Shown: piece by piece, positions 1-10,670 of the stretch
Layout of the letters: each line of letters begins with the position of its first letter
Position numbering within the stretch: the first letter of the stretch is position 1
From: Saccharomycopsis fibuligera x Saccharomycopsis cf. fibuligera
Taxonomy: Eukaryota; Ascomycota; Saccharomycetes; Ascoideales; Saccharomycopsidaceae
Direction: 5' to 3'
DNA length: 64,000 nucleotides
NCBI GenBank assembly: GCA_001936135.1
Contig: CP012817.1
Location: 434,001-498,000 of the forward strand
Program-made: the position numbers and the translations under genes
Notes under the pieces: generated by a model
What the model was told of the DNA's origin: nothing
Database searches by the model: none
What the model saw: only the letters and a program-made list of their open reading frames with translations

Positions 1-3000
1 ATACTGGACTTTAGACCCGAGCCTACGTCCCTTCAGAACGAAGGGATTAATTTGAGGCTCAGACCAGTACTCGCACTGTCTATTAAGACGGATGGTTTAA
101 ACAAAGGTACAGAAAAAGAAGAAAACAAAAGTAAAAAAGAAAAGTGTGTTGAGATATAAAACTTGGACGCTTTTTATACTTGAAAAAAAAAAAAAAAAAA
201 AAAAAGGAAAAAAGTTTTCAGTGTGTGCATGCATGAGATGGTTAGGAGTGCGCGGTGCCGTTACCTATATGTGTAAGATTGGGCAACTGGCTAAGAATAC
301 TATCCAAGGCCTTTGAGGACTTACAAAAACTAAGTCAAACTCAAGCTTGAAATTAAAAGAGACGATTAAATAAAGATAATTTTTATGAAAGCTACACTCG
401 TTTTGAAAAGTTGATCAGCTTATATGCTTTGCATGGAATTTTGCGATTAGATTTATAGGAAATTAAACCGCGTAACATCGGGAGCAACACAACGGCAAAC
501 TTATCCCAGAGTAGGGAAATGCAACAAACTCGTTTGTAAAGCAGATCTAAGCAAATTGGTACTAAAAACAGAAACATTAACTAGGGGTGAATTATGATAC
601 TGTAAGTGTATACAAGGTAAATACTACCAATACTCACTGCGATTGATAGCCAACATGCATTGTGCTTTTTCCTAACGAAACGCTTGCTGGCTGTAACATA
701 AAATTGTACATGTAGGTGTTTTCGTAGCAAAAGCGGTGTTGTAAAATGATATATAGTGAACTAAGGTGTTGAATAGGACAGATATTGTTGAGAGAGATCT
801 GCAAGTTTGAGAAACGCATACTCATACCTTAAGATGATATTTATATTGCCAAAACTCACCATCATCCATATGCACTCGTCGATTATTAGATAGATCAAGT
901 GTTTACCCTTAGAAACCTAGTGTCATCAATGTCATCAAAACCAGCTGTTTATGGTGTTATAGGTGACTAAAACAAATTGCACTCCACAAATGTAAATTTT
1001 TGGTAGCTGAGCTTTTGAAAGCTGCTGCCCAAGTGCAGATTATAAAAAAATGGGTTTTGTTGTCAAACACAAAATTAAAATTTAACTGGAGGGCTTCTCG
1101 TCAAAGTATGTAGATTAAGAGCACTTATTTTCAAAAGACTGCGAGAAATCAATCCATAAATTGTAGCTTTAAAAACAAACAAATATATACCACTCTGGAT
1201 ATATTTGCCAAAATTACAATAATTAGGGATTTCGCTTTTTTGATTTCATAAATGAAATACTGCGTCTACTAAGAGCTGGGACAATGTGATACAGCTAATA
1301 ACACTTTTTGCGCAATTTTTTTAAACATCAAATGTTAAGCAGGTTATGTGATTTTATTTTCTACAAAGAGATAGCGAAAGCCGAATTTAACGAAAGGTTA
1401 AAAAATTCTGTAATACTAATAAAATTATTCAATAATTGAGATTGGCAAATTTTTCCCTTATATCATATATGTGATGTACCCGAACGATTTATTGTTAAGC
1501 AAATGCACAGTTCACTTTGAGTTCAGTTTGTACAGGACTTTGCTGTTAAACTAACAAAGATCTTTTGAAGCTCAATCGGAAAGTAAAAGCCATAAATTCT
1601 TTATTATGTACTTCAAAATCGCATTAATTTATAAATAGCCAGCATAGCAGATAATTTCTACTTAATCAATTGAGACCAATGCAAACCTGGACAGTGTAAT
1701 CTATCATATAATAAAGTCCTCACCCTACAGCATGATAGAACGAAAGTGATCGATTTTAGTTAGCTGAGTAGATTACACTAAAAAATACCACTTTAATCTA
1801 GTAAGCCCCGAAATTTTTGTCATTGATGGATTGAATCAGGTCAGGCTTTGAAAAAGAGATCCTAAGCGGAATAGAATCGAGGTAAAGAAAAGAGAATTTT
1901 TGATTACAAGATTTTAAAAGAGCTAGAACTTCTCTACAGCCATTGTGATGCACTAAAAAAGAAAAGGAGAAAAAAAAGAATACGAATATTGTTTAAATAC
2001 AATGAAATAGTACTATTATGCTATCACGGAGTCTAAGAAAGTATTGTAGTTTTCTCTGCATTGCTCTCTTAAAACAATATAGCAAGCAATAGCTACTCGA
2101 CTGAAATAAACACCTCAATTTCCTTATAAAATGTATATATTGTCAATCGTTCCAGAATGAGCGATGCGATCGAAGCTGCGCATTGACAGCAGACGACACA
2201 ATAGTTAACACCCTACTGCGGATCAATACTCGCCCCTGCCATTTTTTATATACCAGAACACTAAATATGAGACATAAATAGTTGAAGTTTAGTAATATCT
2301 TGCATTATTACACAAGTCTTGTCCATTTATGTTAATTTTTCAAACCGAAGTGAAAGCGAAACGCCTCACATATAGCAGGACACAATGAAATGCTGTCTCT
2401 AATTTATTGCAGTTGATTTGCTTATTTATAGAAATAGAAGATATCACGTGCTACATAGGGAAGGGGGCTGTTATTCTATACCGCAGTCTTGCATATTAGC
2501 ACCGCCATATGCAGTAACTTATTAGTACTAGGCATTCGACTTGGCGCGTAGTACTGTGGCATGGAGTGTAAAACCGCAATACCAGGCGTTCTGGAGCAGA
2601 TAGCGGCGAGCTACCAAGCTCTAGAACGCCGGTTGCTAGCGGTATCTGAAAAGGTATTGCATATATTTGCAGAATACAGGGGTGTTATGGCGGCGTGTTG
2701 CGAGATGGGTACTTGTTTATACGTGTTTTAGCATATATATGCAGATTTTTGTAAGGAGTCAAACGGAGAACGCGACATTGTCTGCAGACCTATGCAGAAA
2801 TATGCCTACATCCCGAATCTCGTGAAAAACGGCCTAATTGGGCAAGAACAACTGCCATTTGCTTGATCCTGTCACTTAGTAGGAAAAGTGAAAAAGGGAA
2901 AAACAGAGTAGGGTTGTGTGAAGATTTTGATTCCGATCAATCAATACGGCCTGAGGCTCAGCTTCTATCTCAACATTTTGTTTTTTATATTTTTCTTGCT

Positions 3001-3405
3001 GCCATTGCAATTGCTGTTTTCTTTTTCTCGGTTAATGGTAAGCTTTGCACTCCATACTCCGATATCAAATCCATATCAGCGCTTCTTTCGATTGTCAGTT
3101 TTCTGATTTATTAATTTTACTTTCTTCCATTCACTCATTCTTTAGTTTTGATCCTGCTTACCAGGTGTCGTCCTTTCTTTATCTTTTCCTATTGACAATC
3201 AGTCACTCGTTATCCCATTAGGCGCTGATACCCAATAGTATCCAACTCTTCTTCAACTCCATTTATTCAACCTCAAAATTATTAGCGATAAGGATAGTAA
3301 GGCAAATTATATCTACTAGACAAAGTACATTCAGATCAACTTAATCTCAAGATAAATCTTACAGTAGTATTTAATTACTTTCCCAATCGGGCCAATCAAG
3401 GAAAT
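1..3405. other. AT-rich gene-free region upstream of the SKG6/TOS2-like gene
   Basis: No open frame here looks like a protein; the longest are under 85 codons and lack ATG starts or family features. The visible structure is a poly-A run at 183-205, nested short stems at 19-60 (GAGCCT/AGGCTC around CCCTT/AAGGG), an imperfect 13-bp hairpin at 2585-2630 and a TCACGTG (Cbf1-type) hexamer-plus-one near 2444. The last few hundred bases are pyrimidine-rich and probably the promoter and leader of the gene starting at 3406. Long promoters are common for polarity and cell-surface genes in CTG-clade yeasts; that link is inference. Confidence 0.5.
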
Positions 3406-5703
3406 ATGCCTCCCCTTCCTCACCAGATCCTAGCTGCTGTTTTTAAAAGAAAGTGCTCAGACGATGATGATACGGGCTCTTGTGAAAAGAGTGATGGTGG
3501 TTTCAATACCTCATTAGCTGTCGGGCTTGCCATTGCTGTTCCCGTTGCCCTTGCCGCTATAGTCTTGCTGATAATGCTTTGGAGAAATTACAGACTCGAC
3601 AGACGTGAACAACAGGATTTTGAACAAGACCCCAACTTTGCGCCAGAAGAGACTGATTTACCAGATTATCCAGACAAAGAGTTTTACCAAAAGGAAAAAG
3701 GTATTTTGAGTGCAAAGAGCAACAGAAAATCTATAGTAGATGCAAAGTCTGAGTTGATGAACTTGTCAGCACCTAAAATTAGAGTCAATGATGCCGATGA
3801 TATGTCCTCCACCAATAGCGACACCAACTCTTTGGCCGGATCTATTGCTCAAACAATTCACAAAAATCCAACCCTCGACAGCATTGCTTTGCCATTCGAA
3901 GGTGATGAAAATTCTAACCAGTACTTAAACAAATATGCTAAGATGTTGGGCACTGATTACAAAGCTTATTCTACCATGAAGTCCTATGACAGCACTTCTT
4001 CATTGACAGACGTCTCTAGCTACAATAGCGCTAAGAGCGGTAGAAGAAAGAATGATAACAATGAAAAAGAAGATGATTACGAATCTAGCACTTTAAATGA
4101 TCCTTTCAGTAGCACACCTTCGCCCTCTAGCGAATCATTCAAGCAGCGTCAATTTCTGCAAAACGACAGACACTCGTCAAAGTTGAACAATAATGCGAAT
4201 AGTACGTTAAGAAATGAAGTTTTCACATCACCAAAGAATTCAACAATTGAAGAAGAAGAAAGTAAAAATGAAAATAGCTTTTCTGAGGTTGATGTCAGTC
4301 CGTTTGAAAGGAAAGAGACATATGAACATGATGAAGCGAAAGATGAACCTGAACATGACGACCACGATGAAGGCATTTATGCTGAAGAGAAACTTAACGT
4401 TAAAAAGAAAACTGAAGCTAAAAGCGTTGGCTTTGCTGACCAGTACGATCCTCGATCAAATCCTGATAACTATCTTGACGATTTACGACGTGCTTCTAAA
4501 TATGATGAACTTGATGATGAGAATTTGACTGATGAACAAAAAGAAAACCTACGCAGGATGAAGTCAGTCTATAAGGTTTATTTTGATAGAAATAATTCTG
4601 TGAAGCACGCGAAGGAAGAAGAGCTTTTAGATTCTGAAATAGGCCGCCCAAATTTGCCAAAAGTTGATACCAATAGGTACCCTATTGACAGCAACGACGA
4701 CAGCGAAATTCCTTCTTCAAACTCTGCTCTTGATGATGATGCCAAGGCCAAACGCTTGACTAATTATTCTACTACCTCTTCTAACTATGATGCTAACCCA
4801 ACTATTCAATCCACCAAATCCACCAACAACCGCCAATCTGCCATATATCCAATCCATGAAAACAGTAGTCCTCAACAAACTATGCCATTAGACTTCAATG
4901 CTGATCAACAGATAAAGAATAGCATATCGTATGACCAGCAACAGCAACAACATCAGCATTATGATCAGCAACAGTTTGAGAGGCAGCAAGTACCTTATGA
5001 AGACCCACAGCAACATCCTCAACAGTATCCTCAACAGTATCCTCAACAATACCCTCAACAATACCCACATCCCGACCAAAACATTTACCAAAGATCTCCA
5101 CCACCTCAACAGCTACCCCCACCAGCCCCAGTGAAACCACTTGAGCCATTAAAGAAATTGCCTACTGCTTCTGAGCTTGGTGACGTCACCAACTCTAACT
5201 TTTTAGAATTTCAGTCGCAAACTAAGACTCAGCATAAAAATAAAGCATTGAAGGCTAAAGCTAAACCATTTAACCCACTCGAACACTCAGAAGCTTGGTC
5301 TCCAACGCTATCACCGCCAATGAACACTTCCTCGGGTGCATTCAACTCAGCAGATGCTAGTAACCTAGCAGTTACTGGTCTTGCCGCTCAACCATCTGCT
5401 GCTATTCCTGCCCCTTCTGCTTCTGCAATGAGTAGATCCAGTATAGTGATGTTAAACACTACTGACTTTGGCGCTGCCAAAAAGTTTAAGCCAGCGGGTA
5501 GCAGCAAGGCAGCTTTTGCCGCTCAACAAATGAATTCAAATTATGGCTCTCCTAGCTATAGTCCGTCTCAACAGCAAATGGCACCATCATCCCCTCCACA
5601 AGCTCCATTACCACCATCAACTACTTTACCCAAAAAAGGTGCTGGAAATAAATCCAGTCAAAAGAATTTAAGAAAGATCTTAGACGATCCATTGTTCAAG
5701 TAA
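3406..5703 (+). CDS. SKG6/TOS2-type single-pass membrane protein (cell polarity / bud neck)
   Basis: A 765-residue protein with a short N-terminal ectodomain (Cys17 and Cys26), one strong membrane segment at about 36-59 (Ala/Val/Leu-rich, followed by WRNYRLDRRE), and a very long, acidic, Ser/Asn-rich cytoplasmic tail. No cleavable signal peptide precedes the membrane segment. The acidic EQDPNFAPEE stretch after the helix and the overall plan fit the Skg6/Tos2 family, which in Saccharomyces associates with Cdc24 and Cla4 polarity factors at bud sites; that role is family knowledge. Around residues 508-560 there is a Gln/Pro-rich block with four PQQY tetrapeptides, followed by proline-rich segments that could bind SH3 domains. 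The ATG at 3406 is the first in frame. An unrelated tail of low complexity makes finer assignment (SKG6 versus TOS2) unsafe. Confidence 0.75.
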   Translation: MPPLPHQILAAVFKRKCSDDDDTGSCEKSDGGFNTSLAVGLAIAVPVALAAIVLLIMLWRNYRLDRREQQDFEQDPNFAPEETDLPDYPDKEFYQKEKGILSAKSNRKSIVDAKSELMNLSAPKIRVNDADDMSSTNSDTNSLAGSIAQTIHKNPTLDSIALPFEGDENSNQYLNKYAKMLGTDYKAYSTMKSYDSTSSLTDVSSYNSAKSGRRKNDNNEKEDDYESSTLNDPFSSTPSPSSESFKQRQFLQNDRHSSKLNNNANSTLRNEVFTSPKNSTIEEEESKNENSFSEVDVSPFERKETYEHDEAKDEPEHDDHDEGIYAEEKLNVKKKTEAKSVGFADQYDPRSNPDNYLDDLRRASKYDELDDENLTDEQKENLRRMKSVYKVYFDRNNSVKHAKEEELLDSEIGRPNLPKVDTNRYPIDSNDDSEIPSSNSALDDDAKAKRLTNYSTTSSNYDANPTIQSTKSTNNRQSAIYPIHENSSPQQTMPLDFNADQQIKNSISYDQQQQQHQHYDQQQFERQQVPYEDPQQHPQQYPQQYPQQYPQQYPHPDQNIYQRSPPPQQLPPPAPVKPLEPLKKLPTASELGDVTNSNFLEFQSQTKTQHKNKALKAKAKPFNPLEHSEAWSPTLSPPMNTSSGAFNSADASNLAVTGLAAQPSAAIPAPSASAMSRSSIVMLNTTDFGAAKKFKPAGSSKAAFAAQQMNSNYGSPSYSPSQQQMAPSSPPQAPLPPSTTLPKKGAGNKSSQKNLRKILDDPLFK

Positions 5704-7156
5704 TTTAAAAGTTTCTCTTTAGTCGTGAGCTAAGTTTGACACAAGCAATACATCACGAATTTTTTCTATTATTGTTTTCATTTGGGACGCCGGTTAGAGC
5801 CAAGCCTCATAGTTATAGGCTGTGGCTCACTGGGTCCTGATTTTGATTGACATGATAGTAATTAGATATTGCTTTCTTTCCAATATTCTTTGCTTTTTAC
5901 TTACTTTGATTTCTTTACCACATTTCTGTTAACGGTTTCATACACTCGCCCATCATAACTTATAAAAAAAAGGACCCTTTTTTTAACGTCTCTGAGCATT
6001 GACGAATATTTCAATTTTGCTGTTTTTCGTTCAACATACCACCAAACATTTTACTGTCTATTACTTAACGTCTTTTATCTTTTCAGTCTTAACTTTCATT
6101 CTATTTTTTGTCTTCTCCACTCATTTTAGAATCTTCTGTGCTTTGGTTCTTAATTGTTTGTTCTTTTCGCATGTTATACCTATTTCTGCTTCCTTTTAAG
6201 TTTGCACGGCTACAAGGAAACCGGAGGACTATGTTTAACGTCGAACAGAAACTAAACGAAGAAACAGTCAAATAAACAGATTAGCCTATTAACATTCAAA
6301 TTGTACCTGCCTCTTTCATTCTTTTCCGTTCTTGATAACAAAATAAGGTCAAAGAAAGCCCGTGTCAAAAAGTTAAACTTTTTTGCATTTATTTTCTTTT
6401 TTTTGTTCTTATTGTTGCAACTAGTACCTGCTTTTATTTCCATTTTACATTATACCTTCTCATACCTATTTTTTTGAAAAAATATTGTTTCCTTTTTCTG
6501 TTAGAATATAAATATAAACCGCATCATAGTATTTTATCATGACCTTTTTTCGTTTCGTGCTATTATAGAGGTCCTAATATGTTTCCAATATTGCCAATAA
6601 GCTATGTATTTTCAAAATCACAATCTCTGTTTACGCACCTCGAACACAACGTTATAGCAAGAACTATCAAAAATGGAGTTTATTGTAGTACAAAAATGCG
6701 CCAAATAGTGTGGTCGTCATGGCCAGATCCTTTTTCAACAAAAACTTGCGTAAACTATCAAAAAGTATATATGTTAACGAATGAAAAAAAAAAAAAAAAA
6801 AAAAAAATTAATGCAACAAAAACAATAACTATAGTACAATGGTTTATATGGAAGGATGCTTTTTGACAAGCTTGACTAAGAGACATTATCTGGTTGGGCT
6901 TGTTAGACGCTATCAGGCATACTAGTGATGTTCAAAACCGACACTTAGGCGAAGAAAAGCTAGGGGATGGTACTGATCCTGGAGCTGTGATATTTAATAA
7001 TAATCCGCTCTCAACCTCATCGATCAAGTACTAAGGTAGAAAAATCTTCATTGAGTAGTAACTAGTATAGCTCCTCCTTTGGCAAACGCGACGGCCGCAC
7101 ATCTTCTCCAATCGTCTCCTTTATTATTGATATTTTTTCATAAATTACTAAAACAT
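5704..7156. other. Intergenic region between SKG6/TOS2-like gene and IMP3
   Basis: The region lies between the 3' ends of two convergent genes. It is AT-rich with T and A runs (for example A-rich 6783-6807) and several short open frames of 60-95 codons without recognisable features. Nothing supports a gene here. Confidence 0.5.
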
Positions 7157-7711
7157 TCAATCCTCCAATTCGAAATCGTCGACTTGGTTTTTGTAGGAAG
7201 CAATATTTCTTCTAATTTTACTACCATTAGCCCACGTCAAGTAGTCTTCCATGTCTCTAGTAACCAAAAAAGCAGGATCAGTAATAATATCTGGTCCCAC
7301 TCTAACATGGCCCTGTTCAATGAACTTCACGGCATCACTAATCGTCTCAGCCATCTTTAACCTTTGCATTACCACACCAATACGACGACGACACAATGCA
7401 GCCACAGTGACGCTATTTTCTAATGCTGATACTTTAGTCTTGGTATTGATTACTCCCATTGCGTATAATTTCTCTAATAAAAGTTGTTCATGCTTAATGC
7501 GCACAGGATCTGCTGGCGGTAGTAAACTTAGTTGTCGAGCTAATTTTCTCACGTCACCACATATACGGTTATATTTGTGATAATCTTCACGATTTTGAAC
7601 ATGATAGCGGCGCATTACTTCGACATCACGATGGCCTTGATCTTGCTTCCAGTCGAAGAAGTCGACTTTTTTAAGGAGCTTTTGCTCATGATGTTTCAAC
7701 TTTCTGACCAT
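7157..7711 (-). CDS. IMP3: U3 snoRNP protein Imp3 (small-subunit processome)
   Basis: A 184-residue protein, the usual length for the family. It starts MVRKLKHHEQKLLKKVDFFD and carries a C-terminal S4 RNA-binding domain (about 108-170) with the motif GHVRVGP at 134-140. Imp3 belongs to the uS4 family and, in the SSU processome, promotes pairing of U3 snoRNA with pre-18S rRNA in the nucleolus. The gene is transcribed away from MRPL6 out of a 372-bp shared promoter with a perfect PAC box and a perfect RRPE, the paired signals of ribosome-biogenesis genes. No intron or break is visible. The call rests on near-continuous resemblance to the family over the whole length. Confidence 0.95.
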   Translation of the reverse strand: MVRKLKHHEQKLLKKVDFFDWKQDQGHRDVEVMRRYHVQNREDYHKYNRICGDVRKLARQLSLLPPADPVRIKHEQLLLEKLYAMGVINTKTKVSALENSVTVAALCRRRIGVVMQRLKMAETISDAVKFIEQGHVRVGPDIITDPAFLVTRDMEDYLTWANGSKIRRNIASYKNQVDDFELED

Positions 7712-7879
7712 TTTGTCTAAGAATTATTTGGTATAATCTTTTTTTTGCAGTTGAAATAATTCTGGTTTGAGTGACTATCAATGTCGACCTTTTAGAAAGT
7801 TCTTTTCAAAACACTGCCAATATATTTTAATCACCAAATGAATATTGCAAAATATATTCAGTGATCAATACTTTTTCCT

Positions 7880-7889
7880 ATCTCATCGC
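7880..7889 (-). promoter_or_regulatory. PAC box (IMP3 promoter)
   Basis: On the minus strand this reads GCGATGAGAT, an exact match to the PAC consensus GCGATGAGMT bound by Pbf1/Pbf2 (Tod6/Dot6) in yeasts. It lies about 170 bp upstream of the IMP3 start. Confidence 0.8.
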
Positions 7890-7953
7890 GGTCTTAAAAT
7901 TTTTTGGGTAATGGTTACCCGGCGTATAGTGAGCTGGCTGCACGGAGAGATTC

Positions 7954-7964
7954 AAAATTTTTCA
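7954..7964 (-). promoter_or_regulatory. RRPE element between IMP3 and MRPL6
   Basis: On the minus strand this reads TGAAAAATTTT, an exact RRPE (Stb3-type) motif. It sits 65 bp further upstream than the PAC box and about 120 bp before the MRPL6 start, so it could serve both genes. The AATTTT element is known to be shared by cytosolic ribosome-biogenesis and mitochondrial ribosomal genes in Candida albicans. Confidence 0.8.
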
Positions 7965-8083
7965 ACTAACAAAATCAAAGCGAATAACAAGAACTCCAAA
8001 CGGAGAAGGTGAATAAGTGATGCGAGTGTGATACAATTAACAGAACAGGACAACACCTATCCCCCGCACCACCACCATCAACC

Positions 8084-8788
8084 ATGAGTTTTCTTTCCAA
8101 ATCAGTCTTTTATCTCAGTACGCCCATCAGAGCCACAAGCACGCCTTTAGCTCGCGGTTTCTCCAGCACTGCATTCCCACTTTCCCATATTGGATCAGCA
8201 CCAATCTACCTTGCCCCAGACGTCACTTGTTCTCTTGAGAAAGTAGGCTTGCCCCGTGTGGTTATAAAGGGTAAAACGAGAATTAGCTTATCTCAAAACA
8301 TTAAAATCAAAGGCCCAAAAGGCGAACTTGATTTCATTGTGCCAGACTTTGTCAATGTGGACCACAGTGCTGCCGACAAACTTCAAGTGTCGGTGAATGA
8401 TACTAAAGATCGTATCCAAAGACTGATGTGGGGCACGGTGGCTTCGATTTTAAACAACAACATCACAGGTGTTACAGAAGGTCATTTAACCATCTTGAAA
8501 CTTGTGGGGACAGGTTACAGAGCCACGGTGCTGGAAGATAAAGAAACTGGCAAACAATTTGTATCGATGAAAGTTGGTGCTTCTATAATGCAAGGTCTAG
8601 CAGTGCCTGATGGTATCACAGTGAGCTCTCCAGTGCCAACTAGAGTAGTCATTGAAGGCATTAACAAGCAGCAGGTGAAGTTATTTGCAGCTAACTTGCG
8701 TAAATTCCATCCACCAGAACCATACAAGGGTAAAGGTATTTACATCGACGATGAAACCATCAAGATCAAGGACAAGAAAATTAAATGA
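8084..8788 (+). CDS. MRPL6: Mitochondrial large-subunit ribosomal protein uL6m
   Basis: A 234-residue L6-family protein with an N-terminal presequence of about 33 residues rich in Ser, Arg and hydrophobics ([20 protein letters not shown]), as expected for mitochondrial import. Two L6 domains follow, with [19 protein letters not shown] in the middle and the PEPYKGKGI signature near the C-terminus. It binds 23S-type rRNA near the sarcin-ricin loop in the mitoribosome. Codon 114 (8423-8425) is CTG, in a place where bacterial L6 has a small residue (R-A-L-H-G-T); Ser there would fit better than Leu, in line with a CTG-clade genetic code. It is divergent from IMP3 and followed by MRPL9 on the same strand. 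Confidence 0.93.
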   Translation: MSFLSKSVFYLSTPIRATSTPLARGFSSTAFPLSHIGSAPIYLAPDVTCSLEKVGLPRVVIKGKTRISLSQNIKIKGPKGELDFIVPDFVNVDHSAADKLQVSVNDTKDRIQRLMWGTVASILNNNITGVTEGHLTILKLVGTGYRATVLEDKETGKQFVSMKVGASIMQGLAVPDGITVSSPVPTRVVIEGINKQQVKLFAANLRKFHPPEPYKGKGIYIDDETIKIKDKKIK

Positions 8789-9441
8789 GGAATTTGCTTA
8801 TCAATTGATTTATTTGCTCATTTTCATTTCCTTATTCTTTTCTTCGCTTCGTACTTGTCGGTTGGATTTTTGTTCTCGTTTCCTGTTTTACTGGATGTTT
8901 CCTACTCCATAGACTTCCTCTTCCTCTACGCTGCATCGTTTTTTGATTGTATATAATAGAGCGTTCCTGAATATACACTTGTAATGTTTTAGCTTATTTG
9001 ATTGTGTTCGTAGGTATCTGAACAGATTGTTTGCTGTATGTTGTGTTTATAAATGCATCTTCTCTTTTTGCTCAATATCGCAAGATACCACGCATTTACA
9101 TCAAATTAGCCCCCAGGACCCAAATTTCTAAAAGGCTATTATTGTTGCCTTTCTCAATTTTTTTTTTTTTGTAATCCTTTTTCCATTTATTTTTTTTTTT
9201 TTTTTTTGTTGGTCTACTTATCTTTATTATCATCATCATCGTTTCCGTATTTATAATCTGTATTTTGGTGTCCAGAATGCCCGGGTAATCGCATTTCTCT
9301 CTAACATTTTTTTCTCCAATTTTTCCAATCACTGAAAATTAAAGAAGTGCCAAATACTAAAGAAAAAAAATCTTTCTATTATTACAAGAATAAACAGCTT
9401 TAAATCATAGCTATTAAGGACCACAGCAAATTACGAATAAA
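8789..9441. other. MRPL6-MRPL9 intergenic region
   Basis: T-rich terminator-like sequence after MRPL6, two oligo-T runs at about 9159-9210, then the MRPL9 promoter. An AATTTTTC core (9318-9325) about 120 bp before MRPL9 could be a weak RRPE-like element. No gene is seen. Confidence 0.5.
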
Positions 9442-10257
9442 ATGTCCAGCATACTACTTAATAAGTTATCTTTCAACGCAAAGGTGATAGCCCAGGTACC
9501 AAAGTTTGTGAGAACGGGTGCATCATTGACTTCGCTTGATGCGGTTACCGGTACCATTACCAAGGCCAAACCGGTGAACCATAGCGCCGAGCAAGCAAGA
9601 TTAAGAAAAAGACTACCATCAAGACCGGGTCTCATTGGTATAAAGCGTGGCATGATTCCTTATTATACTGAATCTGGTGATAGATTCCCATGTACTGTGG
9701 TGGAGATCGATTCGGTTGAAGTTATTTACAACAAGACCCCAGCTAAAGAAGGTTATTATGCAGTGCAGCTAGGTTACGGTAATGCTAACCCAGACAAAAT
9801 TTCCAGAGGTCTTTTGGGTCATTTTGAGAAAGCCGTGGTTTCTCCAAAAGAAGCAGTTTATGAATTTCAAGTTAAAGATGAAAGTGGATTGGTTCCAGTG
9901 GGTACGGAATTGAAAGCGGATCATTTCCAACCTGGTCAATTTGTGGATGTACAGTCCGTTAGTAAAGGTAAAGGTTTTGCAGGTGTGATGAAAAGATGGC
10001 ATTTTGCTGGGTTGAGAGCATCTCACGGTACGTCGGTGGCCCATAGACATGGTGGTTCATATGGTATGAATCAAACTCCTGGTAGAGTTTATCCAGGAAG
10101 AAAAATGCCTGGTCATATGGGACACAGACACGTAACGATACAGAACTCTAAAGTGGTAGAAGTTAATAAAGAAGAAGGATATGTGTTGATTAAAGGTCCA
10201 GTCAGCGGGGCTAATGGGACATTTGTCCAGTTGTCCGATGCCATCAAGAAGATGTGA
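9442..10257 (+). CDS. MRPL9: Mitochondrial large-subunit ribosomal protein uL3m
   Basis: A 271-residue L3-family protein, close to the length of the Saccharomyces protein. The L3 signature is present around 172-195 (VQSVSKGKGFAGVMKRW) together with the downstream ASHGTSVAHRHGGS and PGRVYPGRKMPGHMGHR segments that thread toward the peptidyl-transferase centre. The first 40 or so residues are basic and hydroxylated with few acids, consistent with a mitochondrial presequence. No in-frame CTG occurs in the gene. It follows MRPL6 in the same direction, so the two genes form a local mitoribosome pair. Confidence 0.95.
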   Translation: MSSILLNKLSFNAKVIAQVPKFVRTGASLTSLDAVTGTITKAKPVNHSAEQARLRKRLPSRPGLIGIKRGMIPYYTESGDRFPCTVVEIDSVEVIYNKTPAKEGYYAVQLGYGNANPDKISRGLLGHFEKAVVSPKEAVYEFQVKDESGLVPVGTELKADHFQPGQFVDVQSVSKGKGFAGVMKRWHFAGLRASHGTSVAHRHGGSYGMNQTPGRVYPGRKMPGHMGHRHVTIQNSKVVEVNKEEGYVLIKGPVSGANGTFVQLSDAIKKM

Positions 10258-10670
10258 TTGGATAAGGAAGTTGAAGATTAAGAAGTTGCATAAATTATAA
10301 TTTTTGAGTAAGTTATTGGTGAACCCCAGTGGCCTTATCTACTAAAAGACTTGTAAATACAAATTTTTTTAGTTTTTGGTTCCTGCTGTAGTTTGTGTTT
10401 TTGAATTGCATCTGTTTATTGAGATCAAAATGCATTAATGACAGTTCACTCTACAGTGTTTGGAGCGACTTCAGCCTATGTTGGTTCACGTGCATGCAAT
10501 TTTAGTCTTTGGAGACTTGAAAAATAAGACGAAAAAAAAATTTGATCGCTAATCTGCGTCAAAAGCGGCTGGAGAGATACCGAGAAAATAGATAGAGAAT
10601 CTCGATAAAGTAGTAATTTTGATTAATATTCATCTATGCTCGCTTTTTTTTCTTGCTATTAATATAAAAT
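10258..10670. promoter_or_regulatory. Promoter region of the YGR210C-like gene
   Basis: A 413-bp gap between two same-strand genes. It contains TCACGTG (CACGTG at 10487-10492), a Cbf1-type site, about 180 bp before the ATG at 10671. The rest is AT-rich. Confidence 0.45.

Larger units (their letters stand above)
7712..8083. promoter_or_regulatory. Divergent promoter IMP3 / MRPL6
   Basis: A 372-bp intergenic region between two divergent start codons. It contains the PAC box (7880-7889) and RRPE (7954-7964) and a second A/T-rich AAAATTTTTT stretch near 7897. The leader of MRPL6 ends in a C/A-rich run just before its ATG. Confidence 0.7.

Noticed and set aside
6579-6866. 95-codon ORF between the SKG6/TOS2-like gene and IMP3
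   Set aside because: Contains a Lys run from a poly-A tract and has no family features; it lies in a convergent 3' region.
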